Positions 52,692 to 60,568 of a DNA stretch of 64,000 nucleotides are shown here, piece by piece. Source of the DNA: Flammeovirgaceae bacterium UBA7330 (GTDB lineage Bacteria > Bacteroidota > Bacteroidia > Cytophagales > Cyclobacteriaceae). Each line of letters begins with the position of its first letter. The stretch's first letter is position 1. The stretch lies in contig DKPQ01000017.1 in assembly GCA_002471275.1 (NCBI GenBank), positions 980,639 through 1,044,638 of the forward strand, written 5' to 3'. Under the pieces are notes generated by a model that was given only the letters and a program-made list of their open reading frames with translations, did not search any database and was not told where the DNA came from. The translations under genes and the position numbers were made by a program.

Positions 52692-53678
52692 TCATTTGAA
52701 ACGATTTACTAATTCACTGACCAACTGATAAGCAATACTGTTTCGTGTCTCATAAGAGCCAGGTAATTCCTCAAACTCAATTCCAAAATAAGCCAAAGTA
52801 TCTCTATGAGATCTGTCTAATTCGTTTCTTTCATTTTCATCAAGCCGTGAACCATCCTGAATGAATGGAACCTCTTTGACTAAATATAGGTACAAGTCGG
52901 CTTGATTATAATCATATATCCATCCCGAGAGCTCTAAGTAAGATCCAAATGTGTGTTTAGCATATGACTGAGTGATATGAATATCCGTATCTATAATTAC
53001 CAGCGGGCATAAAGATTGTACCGCATCATTGATATTTACAGCATGCGCCTCTGCTATCTGCTTAAGTTGTTCTTCAGTAAAGCACTTCGAGTCAGGAATG
53101 ATATCCCTTCCTATTTCATGTACCAGGACTGAGCTGAATTGATTAGTAAGGTAAGCTGCAAGAGTACTTTTGCCGACAGACTCAGTACCTAGAATTACGA
53201 TTTTCTTTTGAAAATAAAGTTTAACAATGTCAGGCAAATATGCCCAGTTTTCATATGGTGATTCTCTCAAAATTGAGCCTGAGATTGGATTTTTAGTCCT
53301 CTTTTCATCAAACATAATGTGATCAATTCCCATAAACTCAGAGACATAATTCCCATACGGCTCCGATGAGAATAGTATTGTAACATCTGGAAGTAATTTG
53401 GCAAATTCTTTAGCCCAGACATTTGAAATCTCCTTTGATGAATTGGAAGTATTTGGCAAGTCGGATTCGTCATAATGGAAAGCTAATACCTTGATCTTAG
53501 AGCTGTCTTTGAAGGTTTCAGATATCCAATTTTCCCTAACAGTTCCTGATATATGCTCTTTATTACTGGCACATACTAATACAATCAGCTCATCGCATTG
53601 ATTTGCTCCAAATTCGATGAGTGCCTGATGTCCCTTATGAAAAGGTAGAAACTTTCCAATAACCAATCCTTTTGTCAT
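52692..53678 (-). CDS. nadR: NadR: NMN adenylyltransferase/ribosylnicotinamide kinase
   Basis: A bifunctional NAD-salvage enzyme of 328 residues from the ATG at 53678. Residues 1-160 form the nucleotidyltransferase domain (GKFLPFHKGH near 8-17, and ISGSILRESP near 135-145). The second half is the P-loop ribosylnicotinamide kinase domain (ILGTESVGKSTLAAYL near 163-178). No DNA-binding domain precedes them, as in many non-enterobacterial NadR proteins, so transcriptional repression is unlikely. The start overlaps the pnuC stop by four bases; transport and phosphorylation of nicotinamide riboside are thus coupled. Confidence 0.93.
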   Translation of the reverse strand: MTKGLVIGKFLPFHKGHQALIEFGANQCDELIVLVCASNKEHISGTVRENWISETFKDSSKIKVLAFHYDESDLPNTSNSSKEISNVWAKEFAKLLPDVTILFSSEPYGNYVSEFMGIDHIMFDEKRTKNPISGSILRESPYENWAYLPDIVKLYFQKKIVILGTESVGKSTLAAYLTNQFSSVLVHEIGRDIIPDSKCFTEEQLKQIAEAHAVNINDAVQSLCPLVIIDTDIHITQSYAKHTFGSYLELSGWIYDYNQADLYLYLVKEVPFIQDGSRLDENERNELDRSHRDTLAYFGIEFEELPGSYETRNSIAYQLVSELVNRFK

Positions 53679-54298
53679 AGCTTCTTTTTCCAATAAATGA
53701 AGCCAGCGATGCATATAATGAGAAATATGAAATATTCTATCGCAACTAAATTGATCCCTTTAAGAAGATATAGAATTACAGATATCAGGTCTACAAGAAT
53801 CCATAATATCCATGTTTCTATGATCTTTCTGGAAAGCAGAATAGTGGCAATAATACTGCTCACGGTTGTAAGTGCATCCCAATATGGATATGCGGCTGGT
53901 TGTGAAAATATCCTTGGAAAGTACAAATGGATATTGCTTATAAAGAAACCACTCAATATTGTTGTGATAATTAGAATCAAAATGATTCTTAATCTCCATT
54001 TTTTGGATAAAGTATCGACACTATTTTCCTCGGTTTGATTTTTCCAGTAATACCATCCATAAACTGTCACCCCAAAAAAATAAACCTGGAGGTACATATC
54101 AGAATAGAGCTGAACCTGATAAAATAACAGGAAGAATGCTACCTCATTAATTATTCCGGTAGGCCATGTTAGAATATTCGCCCTTGCTGCAAGTACAACA
54201 GATAAAAGCCCAAATAAGGTACCAATGAGTTCAATATAACTTAGATCGTAACCTAAAATAGAGAAAGCAGTATTGTCTATGTTTAAAAACTCAATCAT
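53675..54298 (-). CDS. pnuC: PnuC nicotinamide riboside transporter
   Basis: A 207-residue inner-membrane transporter with seven hydrophobic segments, from the ATG at 54298; an upstream in-frame start at 54343 would add 15 residues. Family motifs are TWPTGIINEVAFFLLFYQVQLYSDMYLQVYF (near 40-70) and VYGWYYWKNQTEEN. PnuC imports nicotinamide riboside by facilitated diffusion; phosphorylation by the kinase domain of NadR traps it. The two genes overlap and form one unit. Confidence 0.9.
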   Translation of the reverse strand: MIEFLNIDNTAFSILGYDLSYIELIGTLFGLLSVVLAARANILTWPTGIINEVAFFLLFYQVQLYSDMYLQVYFFGVTVYGWYYWKNQTEENSVDTLSKKWRLRIILILIITTILSGFFISNIHLYFPRIFSQPAAYPYWDALTTVSSIIATILLSRKIIETWILWILVDLISVILYLLKGINLVAIEYFIFLIICIAGFIYWKKKL

Positions 54299-54369
54299 TA
54301 GGAGTAGAGAATCTTGTATGTAAATATAAGCTGAGAAAAACACAGTCTTTTCTACAATAGCCTGCGTTA

Positions 54370-54447
54370 TGTTAATATAGCTTTAGCGCCTGGCATGTGG
54401 TTCGAGAGGCGGATTAATAGTTTAGGGGCGGACGGCCAGTCCACTCT
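54370..54447. repeat. Direct repeat, left copy
   Basis: Contains TTAATATAGC, a spacer of about 30, and GGATTAATAGTTTAGGGGCG then GACGGCCAGTC. The same pieces occur in the same order at 55383-55465. Together they bracket the parDE pair. Confidence 0.7.
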
Positions 54448-54691
54448 TTTGACACTCTTGACTGCCGGAGCTCTTTGATCACTGAAGAATTATCGCAAGT
54501 GATTAGCGAAGGTAGTTTTGGTAGAGGGAATGGCAAATCGAAGATTCATGAACTCAATTAAAAAACAGATAATAGGGTGAATAAATGTGTACGGCATTTA
54601 TAAGGGTTTATACTTGTTCTTTGCTTTGGTAATGTAAGCATTTAGTCTTATTTTTACACCAATAGTATGATTATAAAAACATACTTCAATT

Positions 54692-54949
54692 ATGGCTACC
54701 GTTAGAAAAACAATAACTTTTACTGAGCAGCAAGATAAATGGATTAAAGCCCAGATAACAGCCGGAGAATTTACAAATGATAGTGAATATCTGCGTCATC
54801 TTGTTCGACAAGATCAGGCCAAAAACACCAAATTTTCTACTTTAAAAACGGCTATTGCAAAAGGTCTTGAAAGCGGAATAAGTGACAGCACCATCCCTGA
54901 TATTATGAAAAAGGTAGAAGATAGAATGAAATCGGATGGGCGCTTATAA
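54692..54949 (+). CDS. ParD-family antitoxin
   Basis: An 85-residue antitoxin with a ribbon-helix-helix DNA-binding N-terminus (TVRKTITFTEQQDKWIKAQI) and a C-terminal toxin-binding tail (KGLESGISDS to VEDRMKSDGRL). It overlaps the toxin gene by 14 bases. ParD proteins neutralise ParE and repress their own operon. The AT-rich, short upstream region and the repeats on both sides suggest recent acquisition. Confidence 0.88.
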   Translation: MATVRKTITFTEQQDKWIKAQITAGEFTNDSEYLRHLVRQDQAKNTKFSTLKTAIAKGLESGISDSTIPDIMKKVEDRMKSDGRL

Positions 54950-55229
54950 ACTTTCCACAGCATGTGAGATCGATATTTCAGAAATATATGAATATGGAAT
55001 TGAGAAATTCGGATTAAATCAAGCGCAAGAGTATTTGAATGGTCTACATAATCTTTTACAAACATTGGCAGAGAATTCTGCTATTGGTAAAGATGCATCA
55101 GAATTCTATCCATCTCTAAAGCGATTTGTCTACAAATCTCATATGATTTTTTACCTTGAATCTGAATCAGGAATATTTATTGTAAGAACACTCAGTCAAA
55201 GTATGGATTACGAACGTCATTTGACGTAA
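54936..55229 (+). CDS. ParE/RelE-family toxin
   Basis: A 97-residue toxin with the RelE/ParE fold: helices around ISEIYEYGIEKFGLNQAQEYLNGL and a C-terminal beta-sheet with FVYKSHMIFYLESES and VRTLSQSMDYERHL. ParE toxins inhibit DNA gyrase; RelE toxins cleave ribosome-bound mRNA. The strong similarity to ParE in the Y-x-x-h-x-i-Y-Y/F and R-x-L-x-x-x-M-D segments and the ParD partner favour ParE. Confidence 0.88.
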   Translation: MGAYKLSTACEIDISEIYEYGIEKFGLNQAQEYLNGLHNLLQTLAENSAIGKDASEFYPSLKRFVYKSHMIFYLESESGIFIVRTLSQSMDYERHLT

Positions 55230-55382
55230 TGTCCGTGAGCCCCAAATATCAACATTGATAATAATTCATATTTGTCATTCGTTAAAGCATATTTATCCTA
55301 CGCGGACCGAAATAATGCGGATTATATAACAGCTTGTCTGTTGCATAATGGTCTGCGCTGCCTGCCGAAACATAGTGTAGGG

Positions 55383-55465
55383 AGATTAATATAGCCCTGT
55401 CTGCCGGGAGGTAGGTTTGATTCATGGCCGGGATTAATAGTTTAGGGGCGGACAGCCAGTCTAGG
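55383..55465. repeat. Direct repeat, right copy
   Basis: Shares GGATTAATAGTTTAGGGGCG (55431-55450) and GAC-GCCAGTC with the left copy at 54370-54447, and the TTAATATAGCCCTG segment with 57995-58020. The rest of the stretch 55230-55538 has no credible gene. Confidence 0.7.
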
Positions 55466-55538
55466 CCTATTTCGTCCTTAGAAGCAGTCAAAAAGTAGTT
55501 AAAAAATGATAGTGTGATAGCCTGAGATCTATTTAGGA

Positions 55539-56057
55539 CTATTTCTGATACTCTATTTTAAGAATTTTCCATACAAAATCACCCATTTTAGTTTTAACTA
55601 TGGCCTTATCACCTACGGATTTATCAAGAAGCGCTTTCGCCATTGGGGAGTCCATAGAGATATAATCTTGATTACCGATGAGCTCTTCGTATCCAACAAT
55701 GCGAAAACGTTTTTGGAGACCTTTGTCTTCATTTTTAATTTCTACCCAGGCACCAAAGTTCACTTTGCCTTCCTGGTGGGGGTGGTAGTTAATCACTTTA
55801 AAGTCATCAATGCACTTACGCAAATAGCGAAGGCGACTATCAATTTCCCGAAGACGTTTTTTGTTGTAATGGTAATCTGCATTTTCTGAACGATCTCCCA
55901 AACTTGCCGCCCATGAAACCTTCGCGGTGACGGCTGGCCGTTCAACACGCCACAAGTGATCATGTTCTTCCCTTAATTTTTGTAAGCCTTCGGAAGTAAT
56001 CATTTGCGATCGATTGAGTTTTGGTAGCGTTGATTCTGGGATTTTTCTTCTCATCAT
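55539..56057 (-). CDS. GreA/GreB-family transcription elongation factor
   Basis: A 172-residue cleavage-stimulating factor for RNA polymerase. The N-terminal coiled coil (about 20-95) has the acidic tip GDRSENADYHY in SLGDRSENAD, where D and E stimulate transcript cleavage. The C-terminal FKBP-like domain (about 100-172) follows. The N-terminus RRKIPESTLPKLNR and the overall length resemble GreB more than GreA, but I do not commit. It is 64 bases from the ABC-F gene on the same strand. Confidence 0.85.
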   Translation of the reverse strand: MMRRKIPESTLPKLNRSQMITSEGLQKLREEHDHLWRVERPAVTAKVSWAASLGDRSENADYHYNKKRLREIDSRLRYLRKCIDDFKVINYHPHQEGKVNFGAWVEIKNEDKGLQKRFRIVGYEELIGNQDYISMDSPMAKALLDKSVGDKAIVKTKMGDFVWKILKIEYQK

Positions 56058-56120
56058 TAATGGTCTTTACTTGTCGGGAGGCGAGCTTAGTTTGAAGGGG
56101 GATTACAACATACAAATTAG

Positions 56121-57719
56121 CTACACCAGTGCTGTCGCTTTCCATTCCAGGTACTCATCAAAAGTCATCAGCTTGTCGATAAGACCCGTAGGAGTAAGCT
56201 CAATTATTCGATTCGCTACTGTTTGGGTGAAAGCGTGATCATGGCTAGCGAAGAGCACCGTGCCCGGAAAGTCTTTCAATGCATTGTTAAACGCCGTAAT
56301 GGACTCCAGATCCAGATGATTGGTAGGTTCATTCAGCATCAACAGGTTGGCACCTTTGAGCATCATTCGTGACGTCATGCATCGTACTTTTTCTCCTCCT
56401 GAGAGTACATTGGCTTTCTTGAAGGTCTCTTCTCCTGAAAATAGCATTTTACCCAGGAATCCACGGATGTACACATCATCTGCCTCACCTTCTGCGTACT
56501 GCCTTAGCCAATCAATCAAATTGAGATCCGTACGGAAGTAGTCGGAGTTTTCATTTGGCAAATAGGCAGTGGTAATGGTTTGTCCAAATTTTATAGACCC
56601 TTCGTCAGCTTCCGACTCATCGTTCAGTATTTTGAAAAACGCTGTGATGGCATTGGCATCTTCTGCCAGCACGGCTATTTTATCTCCTTTGTTTACAAAG
56701 AGATCAATGTTAGAAAAAAGTATTTCCTCAGATTGAGATTTCGATAATCCTTTAATTTCCAATATCTGATCTCCGGCCGTTCTATTTTGGGTGAAAATGA
56801 TAGCCGGATACTTTCTACTCGAAGGCTGGATGTCTTCTACATTGATTTTATCAAGCAGTTTTCTTCTACTTGTTGCCTGCTTAGACTTAGCTGCATTTGC
56901 GCTAAACCGTGCGATAAACTCCTGTAATTCCTTTTTCTTTTCTTCTGCTTTTTTGTTAGCCGAAGAGCGCTGCTGCAATGCCAGCTGGCTGGACTCATAC
57001 CAAAACGAATAGTTTCCGGTAAACAGTTTGATTTGACTAAAATCGATATCCGCAATGTGAGTACAAACGGTATCCAGAAAATGCCTGTCGTGAGAAACAA
57101 CGATCACTGTGTTTTTGAAATCCAGCAGAAAATCTTCTAACCATGATATCGTTTGGATGTCGAGATCGTTTGTTGGCTCATCCAGAATGAGCAAGTCCGG
57201 ATTACCAAAAAGAGCCTGTGCCAGGAGCACGCGTACTTTCTCCGCACCATCCAGTTCTTTCACGAGCTTATGGTGGTCATCTTCCTTAATACCCAATCCA
57301 CTTAAAAGGGATGCTGCATCAGACTCTGCATTCCACCCATCCATTTCTGCAAACTTAGCCTCCAGCTCAGAAGCTCGTACACCATCAGCCTCTGAAAAGT
57401 CTGCTTTGGCATAAATGGCATCTTTTTCCTCCATCACCTTCCAGAGGTCAGTATGTCCCATCATCACCGTGTTTAGCACAGATAGATTATCATACTCATG
57501 GTGATTTTGTTTCAAGACGGCCATACGCTTACCAGATTCCAATGCAATAGACCCGGTATTAGGGTCGATATCCCCGGAAAGAATCTTCAGAAACGTGGAC
57601 TTGCCTGCGCCATTCGCACCAATCACCCCATAACAATTTCCCTGGGTGAACTTAATGTTGACGTCATCAAATAAAACACGCTTTCCATATCTAAGCGATA
57701 CATTGCTTGCTGTGATCAT
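56121..57719 (-). CDS. ABC-F family ATPase with a degenerate second site
   Basis: A 532-residue soluble twin-ABC protein of the YbiT-like group that acts on ribosomes. NBD1 has an intact Walker A (GANGAGKST) and Walker B (LLILDEPTND) but a non-canonical signature (KELDGAEKVRVLLAQAL instead of LSGGE). An arm and linker follow at about 240-290. NBD2 has a normal signature (LSGGEKVRCM) but its Walker A is replaced by LAEDANAITAFFK (about residues 345-360), and the Walker B aspartate is changed (LLMLNEPTNHLD). Degenerate sites of this sort occur in related Bacteroidota proteins. Likely a translation factor or a ribosome-protection protein; resistance cannot be predicted. Confidence 0.85.
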   Translation of the reverse strand: MITASNVSLRYGKRVLFDDVNIKFTQGNCYGVIGANGAGKSTFLKILSGDIDPNTGSIALESGKRMAVLKQNHHEYDNLSVLNTVMMGHTDLWKVMEEKDAIYAKADFSEADGVRASELEAKFAEMDGWNAESDAASLLSGLGIKEDDHHKLVKELDGAEKVRVLLAQALFGNPDLLILDEPTNDLDIQTISWLEDFLLDFKNTVIVVSHDRHFLDTVCTHIADIDFSQIKLFTGNYSFWYESSQLALQQRSSANKKAEEKKKELQEFIARFSANAAKSKQATSRRKLLDKINVEDIQPSSRKYPAIIFTQNRTAGDQILEIKGLSKSQSEEILFSNIDLFVNKGDKIAVLAEDANAITAFFKILNDESEADEGSIKFGQTITTAYLPNENSDYFRTDLNLIDWLRQYAEGEADDVYIRGFLGKMLFSGEETFKKANVLSGGEKVRCMTSRMMLKGANLLMLNEPTNHLDLESITAFNNALKDFPGTVLFASHDHAFTQTVANRIIELTPTGLIDKLMTFDEYLEWKATALV

Positions 57720-58409
57720 AGGCTTTGTATTTCGAGGCGCAAAAGTAGGAAATACATGCAGCGAAAGCTAGGAAAGAGTCATATGATTGTATAATATCCT
57801 TATTAGTTTGCTCGAACCTGAAAGCACCGCGGGCCAGGACGCTTGCGCCAGAGCTTCAGCGTCGGAGCAAATGCAAATCCATAGTTTTTTTATATAATGT
57901 TATCAGTGCATTGGCTACCGAAGCTTTAGCGTAGGTAGGTTATGCCTGCCCGCCGAAATGCTTTGATCAATGGAGCTTTAGCGAAGTTGATTAATGTAGG
58001 GAGGTTAATATAGCCCTGCCTGCAGGAGTACCCCAGTGAGATATAGGCCAGGAGAGAAGGAGCCCCAATAGCTATCAGGTGGCACATGTGTGCGGTGTTA
58101 TAGTGCAATACAATCACTTTTAACCCAGAATTGTCATTAGACTTTCTATTACAGTGCTAAATTACTTCAAAATCAGCCACTTATCACTGTGTTGATTCGT
58201 CACCATAGCTTAGGCTATGCCTCCTCATCTAAGCACCTGCAGCGGCGGACCGTTGATTTTCTTGTACTTTAGCCCTTCATAACAAAACCCTAATGACAAT
58301 TCTGGGTTTAATTAATATTTTCCCGTCATCTGAAAATTATCCATAATTGGGTATTGAATTTCAGATCTATTATGATTGAATAACTAGTTGGGAATTTGTA
58401 ACTTCAGAC
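57720..58409. repeat. Intergenic region with dispersed palindromic repeats
   Basis: About 690 bases without a credible gene (a 63-codon frame at 57926-58117 is not called). It holds CTACCGAAGC-TTTA-GCGTAGGTAG (57914-57937, an imperfect palindrome), a second GAGCTTTAGCG, and GGAGGTTAATATAGCCCTGC (58000-58019), shared with 55381-55400. A short palindrome of the CCTGCC-GCAGG type occurs at 58017-58025. These look like extragenic palindromic repeats. Confidence 0.5.
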
Positions 58410-59063
58410 ATGGCAGAAAAACGAACGTTCAATGAACGGATCCAGGAAAACCTGATCCCCTTCATCAAGACCATGCTGATTGTACTTTCTCTGATTTTTA
58501 TTGTAATTTCCAGCGCCCAACTGATCTGGCTCAGCCAGCGGATCTATACCTACGAGAATATTACGATGGATCCTACGGTAAGGGAGTTTGTAGCAGCTGA
58601 TCCGAATCTTGAGGCTATCAAATGGCTCACGATTTCAGAGATTGAGATCTATGCCATCAACCAGCGATATCACCAGGCGCATGTGCTTTTAATCTCACGG
58701 ATGTGGATCCAATACCTGAGCTTTTTTATCGGGATTATCATGGTGACTATCGGGGCCATCTTTGTGCTGGGCCGTATCAGTGACAAAGAGTCAGAGATCG
58801 ACGTAGAAAGCAAGTTCTTTGGTCGAATACTGTTCCGCTCCACATCTCCCGGACTACTGCTGGCCTTTTTAGGAGTAGTGCTGCTGATCTTCAGCTTTGC
58901 TTATCAGCGTGAGATCAAAGTGCAGGACAGCTCGGTATATATGAATAGTCTGGGAGTGTCTCCCACTGGCTTTATTCAGCCTTATGATTCTACCATGATT
59001 AAACAGGATAAGCCCGTACTAAAGAAGGGAGCCGAACCGCCTCCTGATCCCTCAGGTAACTAA
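58410..59063 (+). CDS. Membrane protein of unknown function
   Basis: A 217-residue protein with about three hydrophobic segments (near 22-42, 97-117 and 142-162). A proline-rich C-terminal tail with VKKGAEPPPDPSGN-like residues is probably exposed outside. I recognise no family. It lies 11 bases before a secreted gluzincin-like protein gene on the same strand, so the two are probably cotranscribed and may function together. Confidence 0.7.
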   Translation: MAEKRTFNERIQENLIPFIKTMLIVLSLIFIVISSAQLIWLSQRIYTYENITMDPTVREFVAADPNLEAIKWLTISEIEIYAINQRYHQAHVLLISRMWIQYLSFFIGIIMVTIGAIFVLGRISDKESEIDVESKFFGRILFRSTSPGLLLAFLGVVLLIFSFAYQREIKVQDSSVYMNSLGVSPTGFIQPYDSTMIKQDKPVLKKGAEPPPDPSGN

Positions 59064-59074
59064 AAAACTAAACC

Positions 59075-60340
59075 ATGAAAAAGAGCTATTGTGCAATCAT
59101 CTTTTTAGCCTTTCTGTCCGGTACTGTCAATGGTCAGGACTGGCTGGATGATATTAAATCCCAGATATGGGTGAATAAAAAATACGACGTCGCCCTGGCA
59201 GAAATCAACAGCCGACGTCCTGCAGCCGGCAGTGATGTCTTTGAATTGGATCTGCTTAAAGCCATATGCTACTGCGGAAATAACCAGCCAAATGATGGAC
59301 GTGCCTACTTCAATTGGATGTTGCGCGCCTACTGGATCACATCGCAGGATCTGAAGAACTATATTGAGTCATCCATCGCCAATTGCGGATCACCACACAC
59401 CCTGGCACAGACCAATAACTACGGCGCCCTGGCATCACTCACGATTGCCACACCGGCTATCGTAAGCGGTAAGGAGTTCTTTGGAATGAGCTCTGAATTT
59501 GATCAAACCCGTGTAGCACGTAAGATCGACTCTGCTGAATATACGTCACGCTTGCAAGCAGCAGCGCAGAAAGATACCATTCGGTTGGCCGGTGCTGCAC
59601 AATTGGACTCCTACAGCATCGCCTCGACGCAAAATTTTATGGTATTCGTAGAGGGCGCTAATTATGCTACCGGAGCCAGGCGTGTGGCCGAAACCCTGGA
59701 AGCCGCGTGTCATTTCTTTGTGAATTTCTATGAGTTTCCAATGCCTGAACATCCAATTACCGTTTACATTTCCACTGATAGGGATGGATTTATCTCACTT
59801 GGAGAAAAAATACACGGTCTCGAAATTAGCTATTCTCTGATTGGCTATTCCGAAATGCGTGACTACAGCATGGTGGCCTATGATCCGGGTCTAAATGGGG
59901 GCACACTTAAACACGAATTGCTGCATATCCTGATCAACCAGAACACCCCGTTCCTGCCTCCATGGATCTCGGAGGGTGTACCGGCGTTGTATGAAGTGAG
60001 TACTATACAGGCAGATGGACAGATTCTGGGAAATAGGGCATGGAGAGAAGCGGCACTGGGTCAAATCAGAGGCAATTTCAATCCCAGCCTGGAACGGATG
60101 ATGAAAATGGGCTGGGAAAAATTCTTTTCCTATGATGATCGGATGGATAACTCCCTGATCAAAGCTTCCCTGGCCCGAAGTTTTGCACTTTACCTACAGG
60201 AGCAAGGTGAGTTATCAAAAATGTTCGAATCCTACCGACTGCAGGATCCATTGGAATATGATCCATTACTGATAACTGATGTTTTGGGTAAGCAGATGAA
60301 TCAGATTCAAGAGGACTATGAGGCATGGTTGTGGGAGTAA
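59075..60340 (+). CDS. Exported gluzincin-like peptidase of unknown family
   Basis: A 421-residue protein with a signal peptide (about 1-20, ending SGTVNGQ). A helical N-terminal half (about 30-150) is followed by a peptidase_MA/DUF1570-like region with the zinc motif KHELLHIL (H280, E281, H284), and WISEGVPALYEV, whose E is the third metal ligand of gluzincins. A basic C-terminal tail follows. The spacing of HExxH to the E is typical. It is coupled to the membrane protein upstream; substrate unknown. Confidence 0.78.
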   Translation: MKKSYCAIIFLAFLSGTVNGQDWLDDIKSQIWVNKKYDVALAEINSRRPAAGSDVFELDLLKAICYCGNNQPNDGRAYFNWMLRAYWITSQDLKNYIESSIANCGSPHTLAQTNNYGALASLTIATPAIVSGKEFFGMSSEFDQTRVARKIDSAEYTSRLQAAAQKDTIRLAGAAQLDSYSIASTQNFMVFVEGANYATGARRVAETLEAACHFFVNFYEFPMPEHPITVYISTDRDGFISLGEKIHGLEISYSLIGYSEMRDYSMVAYDPGLNGGTLKHELLHILINQNTPFLPPWISEGVPALYEVSTIQADGQILGNRAWREAALGQIRGNFNPSLERMMKMGWEKFFSYDDRMDNSLIKASLARSFALYLQEQGELSKMFESYRLQDPLEYDPLLITDVLGKQMNQIQEDYEAWLWE

Positions 60341-60568
60341 GAGGGGAACATACCAATAGCCGGGGCGTGTAGGTCATATCAGCAGTGTTATGGGTTCTTT
60401 CTATAAGTAAAATCAATGCCCGTGGCTATACTTTAAGTTAACTGGTATCTTTCCACGCTGAGTTGTGTGCCGAGCTTGACAAATACCGGAGGATTCCGGT
60501 ATATTGCAGATGGTGTATTCAATACATAATAATATGTTTTATAGACTTTATCATCATCGCCCTTCCAA

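Noticed and set aside
57926..58117. 63-codon minus frame in the ABC-F downstream region
   Set aside because: Consists of palindromic repeats; no protein family.
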